From Strigomonas culicis (Eukaryota; Euglenozoa; Kinetoplastea; Trypanosomatida; Trypanosomatidae), in the NCBI GenBank assembly GCA_000482145.1, contig AUXH01000117.1, positions 1-39,256 of the forward strand: 39,256 bases of DNA, given 5' to 3'. Shown in pieces: positions 9,905 to 19,606 of the stretch. The translations under genes were made by a program, and so were the position numbers. The notes under the pieces are model-generated. The model did no database searches. It was given only the letters and a program-made list of their open reading frames with translations, and was not told the origin of the DNA. Each line of letters begins with the position of its first letter. Position 1 is the first letter of the stretch.

Positions 9905-10661
9905 TCTTCTTTTATTCCAACTGTTCCACATCTGCTTCAGCTGAATCACACATCTGCGATATCTGCCGTGTGACATCGGAACGGTTCTCCTCCTTCCGCA
10001 TGTCTGGTCCATTGGCTGCGGATGGCAGAATTTGCTCAGCCATCACGTCCGGGCGAAAGAGAGGAGATCCTCCCCGCTGTTACCTTTGTTGGGGGATCCG
10101 TTGGCCATCCCGCTCTGACGAGGGTGGCTTCGGTCGAAAAACTGGACTCTGACAACATCATTCACATGGTGCGTGGTACGCTTCCTATAGGAATGTTGCA
10201 AAAAGACAAACGAAATCAACACGATGGTTTCTGTACACTTAGTGTCAAGTAAAACAACTCGGTAGGTACAACGACTGTCACAGCAACCATTCTGCACAGT
10301 GATGTGGTAGACTCATGTCCGTAGAGGAGAGATTTCCTCGTTTTCGCAGGCTCTTCACTCTTACCCTTACGCCGGCGATACTAAGGGTATGGTAGCCAGC
10401 GTCGTTAGTAACCCTTGATGCTGCAGACCACGGTGAGGTCATGCACACACCCTCACTAATAATCAAGTACAGAGGGGGTCAGAATGTTATCAGGCATATA
10501 GTAAGTGGTGCAGTGGTCATACCATCCTTGGACTACGCTATCTCTCAAAAATGAGCCCATGATGGCCCTCAGGTACGGGCAACAGCGGAGGGTAGGTGGT
10601 GTCACTCTCTCTTCTCTTAGCCTTGAAACGCTCAGCCCTCCAGCACCGGGTGCCCCTACCC
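9905..10661 (-). other. Long 3' flank of gene E with eroded coding-like sequence
   Basis: G+C-richer than normal spacer and split into short minus-strand frames that change phase. One reads MRKEENRSDVTRQISQ and ends ...VEQLE near 9917. Another has a hydrophobic patch, TETIVLISFVFLQ, near 10200-10235, and SGMANGSPNK. A further frame (10456-10665) overlaps the E stop. Parts align with the flank of D. This is either a decayed gene or an old extension of the E coding region. Confidence 0.4.
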
Positions 10662-11633
10662 TCATTGCAGCCCATAGTACATGTTATGCATGGTGGTGCT
10701 GCTACCGTTGACGGCTTCTTGAGGCAGCATGCTAAACGACGAGTCCGCCGGGAAAGCATTCAAGGCGTTGTTGTTGTCTGAAAGTTGGCTGCTGAAGGAT
10801 GAATTGTTACTGTTAGTACCCCGACCGTAAAGAGGCGCATGCTTGGCTTCAGAGTTCCTGCTGATGCTACGCATACTACCATAGAAGCTCTGGATCTCCC
10901 TTTCAGAAGAAAACAGCACGTTCATACTCATGTTGACCCGCTGCTTAAGCGTCTTCGCGCCATCAAAAATGGAGTCGATCGCTTCATCGAAGTCCGTCTT
11001 CTTCTTGGCGAGACTGGGCCGATGCATCTCCTCCGACGTGATCGTGTTCCACTTCTGCTCCTCCGTCAACAGCTGCGAAGGCTTGTGGTGGTGCTGGTTG
11101 GGCGCTGTGGGTGTGACGCCTGGGAATGGCGACTGCAACCCCCGGAACGAGTTCTGGCTACTTTGATTTGCGGAACCATCGAAGAGGGATGGATTGCTGC
11201 TGTCTATACGAGAGCCATGGTGCATGTTGTTATTACTGCAGCGCCGCTTATGCGTTCCCAAGTCACTCGTGCTTCCGTTCTTCTTCGACGACAGCACGGA
11301 GTTGACGGTGTCGCTCACGCACCGCTAGATATGCTTCACGTTCTTCATAAACGTGCGGTCCCGTGTCTTGCCACCGTCCCCACGCATCTTACTGCGGCTG
11401 GAGCGTCTTTCCATTCCCCTGTTAGGGTTGTTGGAGAGCTGTTGGATGCCTTCCTCCTGTGTACTGCCACCGCAACAGACACAGCTCGAATGCACATCAT
11501 CGCAGCCACAATAATCGTTCATTGCCGCAGCGTCCGCACGGTTACTGTCCATACCCTGGGCGTTATTTACTTCAGGCATCTCACCCACGTTTCCCTGTTG
11601 AGCAACGTTCCGTCCACTTGCGTCTGTGTTTAT
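10662..11633 (-). pseudogene. Gene E: knuckle-type family pseudogene (lost ATG, in-frame TAG)
   Basis: The family frame runs from 11633 to 10662 with two lesions. At 11631-11633, where its paralogues start with ATG, there is ATA; the next residues (NTDASGRNVAQQGNV) match the start of F in length and sequence. At 11325-11327 the frame has TAG within VKHI*RCVS, where paralogues read VKNIQRRVS, so one C-to-T change of a CAG Gln codon explains it. The first cysteine pair is gone and CVCC remains in place of the second. The rest is well preserved: LTEEQKWNTITSEEMHRPSL, the second helix with KQRVNMSMNVLF, and a C-like tail. The RRVS serine of the second helix has become asparagine. The preservation suggests recent inactivation. 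Confidence 0.78.
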
Positions 11634-12488
11634 GATATCTTTACGTATAGGTGTTTTTGAAAGGAACAGTGGACGTCACGAGGAAATGGGTGGCAGCGAA
11701 CTGAAATGTGAAGCAAAAGTATAGATTTGTAGTTGAACGCGGAGAAACAAAAATAAGAGCGATGTTTAAATTGGGACCTTTTATCCAGCGGAAAAAAGCA
11801 AAATGAAAAAAGAAAAAAGAGAGCTATCTAGTGATAGCAAGAAGAAAGGAAACAGGGGAAACTCTCGTGTTTATCGACACCTGTGCACATTCCGCCCGCA
11901 TCGCAGCAGTATCATTGTAAAACATGCAGAGGAGAGGACAATGATGTCTATGTATATGATATCATTTGTAAAATTTAGGCGAATTAAACCAAAGTAAAAG
12001 AAAAAAAAACGGAATAAGAAACAGAAAAAAGTAGTATTGAGATAAAATATTTTTGAGTAAACAAAGTGAAAAAAATATGTATTACCTGCGTCTCGTCGCA
12101 CACGCATTTAAACATAAGACGAACTAATGAAAAAAAAAAGAACATGAAGCACTCAATGCATTCATAAGAGGGAAAAACACTACTTATCGAAACAATCACA
12201 GCATACAGATCGTTGTATACTTCCACAAATGCAGTGTATGTTAAGATTATATATAATGAGTACAAAAAAAAAGTTCAAAACAAATCAATCGCAGGAAGCG
12301 AGTAAATGAAAAAATACAAAATAATCATAAAAGAGTACAGTGTATTTTTAACCCTTTTCATTAGTATCCTCCATTTATTTTGCATCCCTTTTATATATAA
12401 TCTTTTTTTGTCTCCTCTGTGCGCATTCTACAATCTGTACACTTCTGGCTGATGCACAGACCTTTCCAGTGGCCGGGTTGTCCTACGG
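11634..12488. other. Spacer between F and E
   Basis: A+T-rich, with the 5' flank of E on the left and the short 3' flank of F on the right (about 12390-12488). The latter is similar to the flank after B. I see no gene. Confidence 0.6.
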
Positions 12489-13703
12489 CTACGCAAACTC
12501 TCCCAAAGAAGCTGGTGACACGTCACCGGAGTTCATAGGAGACGGGGAGCGCGCGCCGTCATGTTTGCTTTGCGACACTGCGGCGGTTGCCTTTTGGTCT
12601 ACTGGTGGCACCTCCTTCGTCACCACCGGCGCCGTGTTGTCCTTCACGTCTGTGTTGTTATTCGTAGTGGCTTGTGTCTTTAACATATCATACAAATTAT
12701 CTTCCTGAAACGGTTCCCAGCCTTTGTTGATGGGCAAGTCACCGATGGGCGGTGGGCTGTCGTTGGTCGTGCCATTGCCATACAGCGGCGCGGGAGCGGC
12801 TTCACCAGCCATGCTATCACCATACATACTGCCGCCACGCATACTGCCGTAGAAGCTCTGGATGCGTGCTTCAGAGGAAAACAAGACGTTCATACTCATG
12901 CTCATCCGCCGCTTGAGCTTCTTTGCGCCATCGACGACACTGTCGACCACAGCATCCAATTCCGTTTTCTTCTTGGCGATCTTCGGCCGATGCATCTCCT
13001 CCGACGTGATCGTGTTCCACTTTTGGTCGTCCGTCAACGGCTGCGAAGCCGCACGGCGGTGCTGACGCGGCGCCGCTGGTGCTTCCACTGCCCCGGTCTT
13101 GGTGGCAGTGGTCTTGGCCGGTGCGGCGCCGGTCTTTGGTGCCTGGCCGACCTGGAACGGATTTTTGTTGCTCTTGTCCAGAAAGTCCGAAAAGACGGCG
13201 TCACGGTTGCCGTCCGCAGCCGAGTCGGACTCCGCGGTACCATTTACAGCGCTGCTTTTATTGCTTTCGACACCCTTTTCTGCTTGGATCTCACCGGTGC
13301 GTTTGTCCTTCTTGGAGGAAAGCAAAGCGTTCACGGAATTGCTCAGGCGGCGCTGTATGTTCTTTACGTTCTTCACAAAAGTGGCGTCTTTCTTCTTGCC
13401 ACCGGCACTACGCATACTATTCGTATCATCCTCACTGTTGACCGTAGTGTCGGGGCGCCACTGAATGCTGGATCGCCTCTCCATCTTGTTAGTCGGCTTA
13501 TTCGAGAGTTGCTGCACGTTTTGCTGCCGCATGCTGCTGCCGCAGCGAGCGCAGCTGTTATTGAAGGCAGTGCAGGCAGAGAAGTCCTTACGTTCTGCAG
13601 GACACCCACAGTTGCAACAAACCGCCTTCATGGGATTCAGTTGAGTCATCACGGCCACGTTTCCATATTGCGCAACGCTGGGTCCGTTACCGTACATGTA
13701 CAT
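12489..13703 (-). CDS. Gene F: knuckle-type family protein, sister of gene B
   Basis: A 404-residue hydrophilic protein of unknown function. The frame is open to an ATG at 13748, but the family start MYMYGNGPSVAQYGN begins at 13703 and the extra 15 residues come from pyrimidine-rich leader, so I use 13703. Cysteine pairs are C29-x2-C32 and C51-x2-C54. The motif LSNKPTNKMERRSS follows, then a first helix QRRLSNSVNALLSSKK (S121) and, after TITSEEMHRPKIAKKK, a second KLKRRMSMSMNVLF (S268). The C-terminal 100 residues and the DNA coding them are nearly the same as in B, which points to recent duplication or gene conversion. It ends in SPSPMNSGDVSPASLG, a tail with several Ser-Pro sites. Confidence 0.88.
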   Translation of the reverse strand: MYMYGNGPSVAQYGNVAVMTQLNPMKAVCCNCGCPAERKDFSACTAFNNSCARCGSSMRQQNVQQLSNKPTNKMERRSSIQWRPDTTVNSEDDTNSMRSAGGKKKDATFVKNVKNIQRRLSNSVNALLSSKKDKRTGEIQAEKGVESNKSSAVNGTAESDSAADGNRDAVFSDFLDKSNKNPFQVGQAPKTGAAPAKTTATKTGAVEAPAAPRQHRRAASQPLTDDQKWNTITSEEMHRPKIAKKKTELDAVVDSVVDGAKKLKRRMSMSMNVLFSSEARIQSFYGSMRGGSMYGDSMAGEAAPAPLYGNGTTNDSPPPIGDLPINKGWEPFQEDNLYDMLKTQATTNNNTDVKDNTAPVVTKEVPPVDQKATAAVSQSKHDGARSPSPMNSGDVSPASLGEFA

Positions 13704-14031
13704 AGTGTTTGTTTTTGTGGGGTTTGAGAGAGAAAAAATAAATAACAAAAAGCGAGTGGCGGAACGTGAAGTGCGAGAAAGAACTTTACTTTTTTTTCCA
13801 AAGGAGAAATAAAATCAGAAGCTACAATTACAAAGAAGAAACACTTCTATAGTATGAAGAATGTTCAAAAAAAGTTATGAAAAAAAAAAGATTTCCTTAC
13901 TAGTTAAAAGAAGAAGGGGAATATATATGTATAAGCGTATTTCTGATGTCACGTGTATGTTCACCATGATAGAAGCGACATTCAAAAAACGAAGATAGCG
14001 GAAGGCAATGTGGTGGATATATTATCAGGGT
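13704..14031. other. Short spacer between G and F
   Basis: A+T-rich sequence with the likely splice acceptor of F near 13847 (minus strand ...CATACTATAG, about 145 nt before the ATG). The G 3' end runs directly into this sequence. Confidence 0.55.
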
Positions 14032-14610
14032 TTAGCGTTTTATAAGAACGAAAGGAAAAAAGAAGAAATGTGAATAAAAACTCAGAATTAGTGGAGAAAA
14101 AGCAAGCGTAAAAGTAAAGGCGCTACAGCTGTTGCTGCGTGACCCAGGCGGTGTTGTAGCCATTTCAGTACCGGTGTTACTGATTTCGGTCTTTTTATCA
14201 AAGGGGAAAGTACGCATGCCTTTTTTCTTCATAGTCGAAACCAAGGAGTTCAGGCCGGTGCTCACGCACCGCTTGAGCGCCTTCACATCTCTCATAAACT
14301 GACCGTCCTTTGGCTTATCGCCGTGGAGATCCATACCATTGGTTTTACTGTTGTCGGTGGTGGCTTCCTGACGCCACTGGGTGCTGGAGCACCGCTCCAC
14401 GCCGCTGGTCGGTTCATTCGAGAGGCGCTGCATTTTTTCGTCTTCCACACTGTCGCCGGGATAGATGGTGCAACCATTGCCATCGTTGTAGTCCCTATGA
14501 TGCGCAGGAACCACACATGCACCGCATATATCTTGTATGTGGTTCGCTTGAGTCATCGCGGTCATGCCTCCATATAGAGGAGCGTTTGGTCCACTTTCGT
14601 ACATGTTCAT
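14032..14610 (-). CDS. Gene G: truncated knuckle-type gene with an accidental hydrophobic tail
   Basis: 192 codons. The first 160 residues are clearly family: MNMYESGPNAPLYGG, C29-x2-C32 with the second cysteine pair reduced to C47, MQRLSNEPTSGVERCSS, and one helix ALKRCVSTGLNSLV. Homology stops at PPGSRSNSC, and the frame then runs into spacer-like pyrimidine-rich DNA coding about 28 hydrophobic residues that end in KR. The second helix and the C-terminus are gone. The ATG overlaps the TGA of relic H (ATGA), so the usual spacer with its own 5' UTR is missing. It may be a dead copy, or a new tail-anchored-like protein if it is still expressed. Confidence 0.55.
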   Translation of the reverse strand: MNMYESGPNAPLYGGMTAMTQANHIQDICGACVVPAHHRDYNDGNGCTIYPGDSVEDEKMQRLSNEPTSGVERCSSTQWRQEATTDNSKTNGMDLHGDKPKDGQFMRDVKALKRCVSTGLNSLVSTMKKKGMRTFPFDKKTEISNTGTEMATTPPGSRSNSCSAFTFTLAFSPLILSFYSHFFFFPFVLIKR

Positions 14611-15488
14611 GGCGTGATGGTATATGGATCATTAGCAGACTGCTCAGCCATCTCATTATCGCTGCTGTTACCACTGCTCATTTTTGTTGAAGAGGGAGAT
14701 TCCAGGTCTTCGTTTTCAGTCGTCTCCTCACCCCCTGCTTGTGTACTGTTAGCATCCTCCGATTTTGACCTCCCTGCGCTCCTCTCCGAGAGAGAGAGAG
14801 AGAGAGAGACCACAACAGCAACACAGAGCACTGATTCCTCTCTTGATGCACAGACGCAACGAAAGCGGTGTTCTTTCCTTCGTCGCTGTCGGTGCCGTCA
14901 ATCCCCGCCTTCTGTTTCTTGTTATCGGCATGAAGCTTTTTCATTTTGTGAGTCTGGTCCCCCGTCATCAGGGGTGAACAAAAAGTCCATCTGTTTTTTC
15001 TTCTTGGAGCCCTTCTTAGGCGCCTTCGCCGCCCACACGACCTCGCTCGTCGGTTTCTCCGTGCCACAATGTTTCTTGTAGGCATTGTAATACATCCTGG
15101 CACTGTCGTTGTTGGAGGGACACGGTTTGCGGCGATGGCCTGTGCCCATACCAACGTTCCCCCCCCCCCAGTCGTTCTTGTCACTCATGCTGCTCTGCAC
15201 TGTGTTTTTATCTTATTCCGCATCATCGGAGCGGCCGCTGCCCGCATCACGCTCTTCACACCGATTGGAGCCCCTGCGGCTGGGCCGGCGCCGCCGAGCG
15301 CTCGAGCACCGTTCCGCACCCCTGGAGGCGTCGCTCAGCCGCCGCATGTCTCCTTCCCTCATACTGCCGCGACGGCCACTGCCGTTATCATAGTCGTTGT
15401 ACAGATTCTGGTAGTGTTTGAAACAGGCGTCATAACCTTGGTGCTGACACGCCGAGTCAGAGTAGGCTCACTTCCGTTGAGATTCATG
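14607..15488 (-). pseudogene. Relic H: frame-broken mosaic of knuckle-type N-terminus and AP-type sequence
   Basis: The family signal moves between frames. At 15488 it starts MNLNGSEPTLTRRVS, like MNMYESGP of G. In a second frame it continues NDYDNGSGRRGS...MRRLSDASRGAERCSS, matching G. After a TAA it reads HRRKPCPSNNDSARMYYNAY, KKHCGTEKP and VVWAAKAPKKGSKKKK, matching the N-terminal half of L (AYSEHCGAERSDKGVLWTTK). A third frame then gives GIDGTDSDEGKNTAF, and a further shift at a CT repeat gives KSEDANSTQAGGEE...NDPYTITP. No module or C-terminal part is left. Intact gene M has the same mosaic order, so H is probably a dead M-like gene at the boundary of the two subfamilies. Confidence 0.65.
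14788..14810 (-). repeat. (CT)n microsatellite in relic H
   Basis: About eleven GA units on the plus strand, that is a pure CT tract in the transcript, followed by an AG within a few bases. It sits about 180 nt upstream of the ATG of G and could act as the polypyrimidine tract of a makeshift splice acceptor for G. That role is inference. Confidence 0.8.
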
Positions 15489-16207
15489 GTGTGCTTCTCT
15501 TCAGATCTTGAAAGGCAATGCACACGCAGCAAGAGGGGGCTGAGGGTAGGCGTCCACAGAAAAGGAGTGTATATACTGGTTTGTACAAAGAGAAATACAA
15601 AAGAAAATGATATCTGAATCAATCATAAAGAGTGGGGAGAAGAAAATGGGACAAGCCAACATATATCAACAAACGGTCACAAATAGTATATATCTCTGTG
15701 TGTGTATATATATATATATGTTTTGTTTCTTTAAGTAGTCATTTCGATTAACAAGGGAATACGAACGAACAGGACACATAAAAAAAAACTACTGGGAACA
15801 AGGAAGAAATATTCGCTTCAAAAAAAATCTTCAATTCGGTAAACATCATTCATGATAATCAATCCTGAAAAAATGTCTATGCACACAAAACTGAATGAAA
15901 AAAAAACAATGCAATCAACTGTACATGACCAACAAAGAAAACCATATACACATTTAACACTTAATACACATTGAACCACAGATAACTGAAACGTACATCA
16001 CTCGCGGTAAATCAATTTGTTTAAAAAAAAAGAAGCGAACATAGTATTGTCGAAAAGAAAAACACAATTAAAAAGTAAAAAAAATTGGATTATTTAATAA
16101 AAAAGGGTACCTACAAAACAAGTAGTATTCGTATATATATATAAGTATGAAAAGGCAGGCATTGAAGGACAACATACACCTTCTTAGCTTGAAGGAGAAC
16201 ATGTTTT
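15489..16207. other. Spacer between I and H
   Basis: A+T-rich, with TA/TG microsatellites near 15697-15720 and 16130-16143. It should hold the 3' UTR of I and the leader of H. No gene is seen. Confidence 0.6.
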
Positions 16208-18850
16208 TTAATTTGTAGTCGATTTCAATTCTGTTTTTTCCGACTCCTTCTCTTCCTCATCATCACACATGAGTCTCACCGTCCGCGATGGGCGCAAGTT
16301 GGAGGCGCAGCGGTCGGGCTTCCGCACACTGACTCCCTCTCCCGCATCCGCTGCGTGGCCTTGCTCGTCGCCGTCGGTGGGCGCCGCCTCCTTGCGTCCC
16401 TCGCCCTCCAGCGCCACACTCTTCTTCCACTTCGCGAGCTGCGCCTTCGCGTCGCGCTGCAGCGGCGGCGCCGGCGGTGCGTCGTCCGGCTCCGTGCTAG
16501 GCTTCTCACTCGCAGGGGTGGTTGCGCGCTCAGCGCTCGCCGCGGCGGCGCCAATCCTATTGATGAGTAAACCGCTGCCATCACTGCAGAGGGCCTCCGC
16601 GGTCGGCACGGTCGCCGCGCGCTCTATCGCCGTGCGGGCCGCAGACGTCTGCAGCAAGAGGGCCTGTGAGGCGGACGGGGATGCGCTCATGTTTTCCGAC
16701 TCCCCGTTAGAATTGTCATTTCCGCTCTCCACACTCTTGCTGCTGTTCGCGTCATGCTGGCGGTTCTTTCGCTTCTTCGCGCTGAGCATCGAGTTGATCT
16801 GTTTGTCTACGTTCTTTTTGAGGTCCTTCATATTTCGTAGCAAGCGCTGCTCCACCCCTTTCGTCGCATCCGTGCCATTATTCATAAAACCATCCCCGTC
16901 CCCCTTCTCACTTGAGACAGTGGGCTCCTGGACCTCACCCATCGACACCGGTGGCGGTTCGTCGTGTACCCGTGTCGACGGGGCGCGGGTGCGGTCGCCC
17001 TCCCTGCGCAGCACTGCGCCACTGCCTCCCACCACTGCTGCTGTTTCCTTCTTGACGACCGCCTGGGGTTTGGCGGTTGTCGGTGTGGCGTCAGTGGGAG
17101 GTGCGGGGTTCGGTGGAGCTGCCTTGCGCTGATGTGTGCCCGCAGGCTCTGCGACGCGGGCGGTGGTGTCACTCGGTGCAGTGGCAGGTGTTGCAGTGCC
17201 AGCGGATTTCTTGTTCTCCCTCTTGTCGGGGCTCAGTGCCGACTGCAACGTGGGCGCCGCTATCGATGAGGCAGGCGGCGGCTCATGAGCGACAGTGGGC
17301 GCTGGTGCCGTCACGTTTTCCTGCTCCTTTGGCGGTGTGGTGCTGCTCTTCTCCTGCACCGCCTCCGTCGCCGGCACCTCCACCGTTGGTGCTGCTACTG
17401 GCTCTGCGGCGGGTGCTTCCTTGACGGCGGCGGTGGGGGGTTCAGTGGCCGGTACGGCGCGCGCATCGGATGGTGGGTCCACCCTGGGAGCCTCCCTCTT
17501 CTCATTCTCCACTGCATTCGAAACGGGAGGTATCGTATGGCTCTCCGTGTCAGGGGTTGCTGATGCATTCTTATTCCTCTTCGTGGCACTATCGTCGTTG
17601 GTCGTTTGTGTCTCTGTCGGTGGCGCCGGTGGGGGCTGCACAGCGCTTTCCTCGGGGAGAGGGGCAGACTGCTCGGGGACGACCGCGGAAGGGGGGGACT
17701 TCTTGTTTTTAGCCTCCTTTTGTATCGGCGTCGTACACTTCCTCTCATTGGGTGTGTCAATTGGCCGTGGCGGTGCTACTGGTGCTGCTTGTGCGTTTTC
17801 ATCGCGGGCAGACGTGTTACCATCAGCACGAGGTTGGGCGGCGCCTGTGCCCCTTACGAGATGCGCATCGAGCGAGTTCCTGCGTGCAGCTTCAACGGAA
17901 ACCCATCGGAGACCGCTATGAGAGCCCATGTCATTGAAGCTGTTATAATAATCATTACAGCTCTTGCTGCTCTCCCCATACGTATTGTTAAGTGAACTGT
18001 TCTCATCCGTAAGGCTGTGTTTACTGTCAATGTCCGAGTCGCACTGGCTACGATAATAATTCGAAGCCGCATCGTTGCTGTCAGCGAGGTCAGAGAAGAT
18101 ACTGGAAAACATTTCGTCACCATTTTCTATGTCGTTCACATCCGCGACCTTTTCCGCATCGGCATCGACAGAATTGGTGGTGCTATTTGTGCCGCTTTTG
18201 TGAGGAAGAAACACACTCATCTGTTTGCTCATGCTTTTAGAGAAGTTCCTCATGTGCCGAAGAATTCGCTTCTCTCGTTTACTCTCCTCCGCAACAATAT
18301 TGCAACTGTGCGCACTCCCACTGTCCTCCTTTTCCTCCCTTCTGGTGTTGTTGGTGGTGGCACTGCTAGCAGCCTTTGTAGCGATGTGGGTATCAGTTCT
18401 GTATGTGCTGGTACCTCCCCTGGAGCCGTTGGTCGTCCGCCTGACCGCCTCATCCGGTTTCTGCGGTCCATTCCGCTGCTGATCAATACGGTAGTACTCA
18501 TCCTTTTGTCTGTCCGTGTGAGGGTCTTTTTTGCGGCGACGGTCCACGGTCGTGCGCTCGGTTCCCTTTGTGGGGATATCGGTCGTGCTGCGGCGCATCT
18601 GGTTTCCTCTTCTCGCTTCAGCGCCACCGCTGTTGTCACGCGGCGCCGCATTGGTGCTTCGAGCTGCGGCGCTCGCGTTTCTTTCATTCATCTGTTCCTT
18701 CGTACGGTGCGACTCCACTGGATTCTGATTGTGCACACGCTCCGGCCGCTTGCTGACATCACCTCCACTCTCGACGGTCTTTGCCGCTGCCTTCTGTGTT
18801 GCAGATCCACGCTTCGTCTCGTTGGCGCTTAGTACATTGGTATTCATCAT
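16208..18850 (-). CDS. Gene I: AP-module family protein
   Basis: An 880-residue, very hydrophilic, mostly disordered protein of unknown function. In order it shows a DRRRKKDPH...EYYRID motif near residue 105 onward; a basic helix LLRHMRNFSKSMSKQMSV-like at about 197-220; an Asp/Ser/Asn-rich stretch with SDLADSNDAASNYYRSQ; a long Pro/Ala/Thr/Glu linker; a second helix NMKDLKKNVDKQINSML at about 669-692; GLLINRIG at about 758; the 27-residue AP module at 789-815; and the tail SRTVRLMCDDEEE. In the second helix, aspartate (NVDKQ) stands where other copies have serine. No signal peptide or membrane segment is seen. The last 80 codons are nearly identical at DNA level to those of K. Confidence 0.88.
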   Translation of the reverse strand: MMNTNVLSANETKRGSATQKAAAKTVESGGDVSKRPERVHNQNPVESHRTKEQMNERNASAAARSTNAAPRDNSGGAEARRGNQMRRSTTDIPTKGTERTTVDRRRKKDPHTDRQKDEYYRIDQQRNGPQKPDEAVRRTTNGSRGGTSTYRTDTHIATKAASSATTNNTRREEKEDSGSAHSCNIVAEESKREKRILRHMRNFSKSMSKQMSVFLPHKSGTNSTTNSVDADAEKVADVNDIENGDEMFSSIFSDLADSNDAASNYYRSQCDSDIDSKHSLTDENSSLNNTYGESSKSCNDYYNSFNDMGSHSGLRWVSVEAARRNSLDAHLVRGTGAAQPRADGNTSARDENAQAAPVAPPRPIDTPNERKCTTPIQKEAKNKKSPPSAVVPEQSAPLPEESAVQPPPAPPTETQTTNDDSATKRNKNASATPDTESHTIPPVSNAVENEKREAPRVDPPSDARAVPATEPPTAAVKEAPAAEPVAAPTVEVPATEAVQEKSSTTPPKEQENVTAPAPTVAHEPPPASSIAAPTLQSALSPDKRENKKSAGTATPATAPSDTTARVAEPAGTHQRKAAPPNPAPPTDATPTTAKPQAVVKKETAAVVGGSGAVLRREGDRTRAPSTRVHDEPPPVSMGEVQEPTVSSEKGDGDGFMNNGTDATKGVEQRLLRNMKDLKKNVDKQINSMLSAKKRKNRQHDANSSKSVESGNDNSNGESENMSASPSASQALLLQTSAARTAIERAATVPTAEALCSDGSGLLINRIGAAAASAERATTPASEKPSTEPDDAPPAPPLQRDAKAQLAKWKKSVALEGEGRKEAAPTDGDEQGHAADAGEGVSVRKPDRCASNLRPSRTVRLMCDDEEEKESEKTELKSTTN

Positions 18851-19606
18851 ACTCTGCTCTTGTCGGTATCAACAATGGGAAACAATACACACAACAAGAA
18901 CAGCGGTAAACGAGAAGTGAAGTGAAAGAAAAAAGTGGAGAGTCCTCTTAATAAAAATGAAAAGCGTACTGTCTTTCTACTAGTTGAGACAGTAAAAAAG
19001 AAATTTCTATAGTAATGAGGGGAGGAAAAAAGACGGAAATATATGTTTTGTATACTCTACCTCTCGAGGGGTGAAGTACTCAACAAACAGTAACACATCA
19101 GTTTGACCATATAACACAAAACATCCGTTTTTTGACAGTCTGCAAACAATCAAAGTGCAATCACGCTGAAAAGAGTTCATTAAAGTAAAACAAGAAACAG
19201 GGGACAAAGTAGATCTTTAAAAGCACTCAATAAACAATACGTCAATGATTAAAACATTAAACAAAACAAATGTATATTCGTGTGCACATACAATTAAAAA
19301 AAAAAACACAAAAATATACTAGTGCGAAAAAGTATAACTGAGGAAAAAAAAGAAAACAATACAAATCATGGTTTTAATACTCATTTTTGTAAAAATGAGA
19401 AGCAATGTGAAACCAGGAGTATAAACATATATACGCATACTTAGAAACATTAGCATAACCAATGTTAGCGAAAACAAAAAAGAGAAGTAAGGGAAACAGA
19501 AATTAAAAAAAAAACGTTTTATGTGCTTATACAAACAAGTTTACCCGTTTTCTAGTTTATCGCAACTATTATCAATTCCGCTGCTCTTCTTTATACTGTA
19601 ATCAGT
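18851..19606. other. Spacer between J and I
   Basis: A+T-rich. The leader of I holds a possible splice acceptor near 18980 (minus strand ...CTAG). No gene is seen. Confidence 0.6.

Noticed and set aside
11325..11327. In-frame TAG of gene E as a reassigned sense codon
   Set aside because: No other gene in the window needs TAG as sense, P ends in TAG, and E has also lost its start codon, so ordinary pseudogene decay is simpler.
16406..16486. AP module as a WH2 actin-binding motif
   Set aside because: It has proline-rich and basic parts, but the order is reversed relative to WH2-proline arrangements and the LKKT/V core is missing; I could not support the call.
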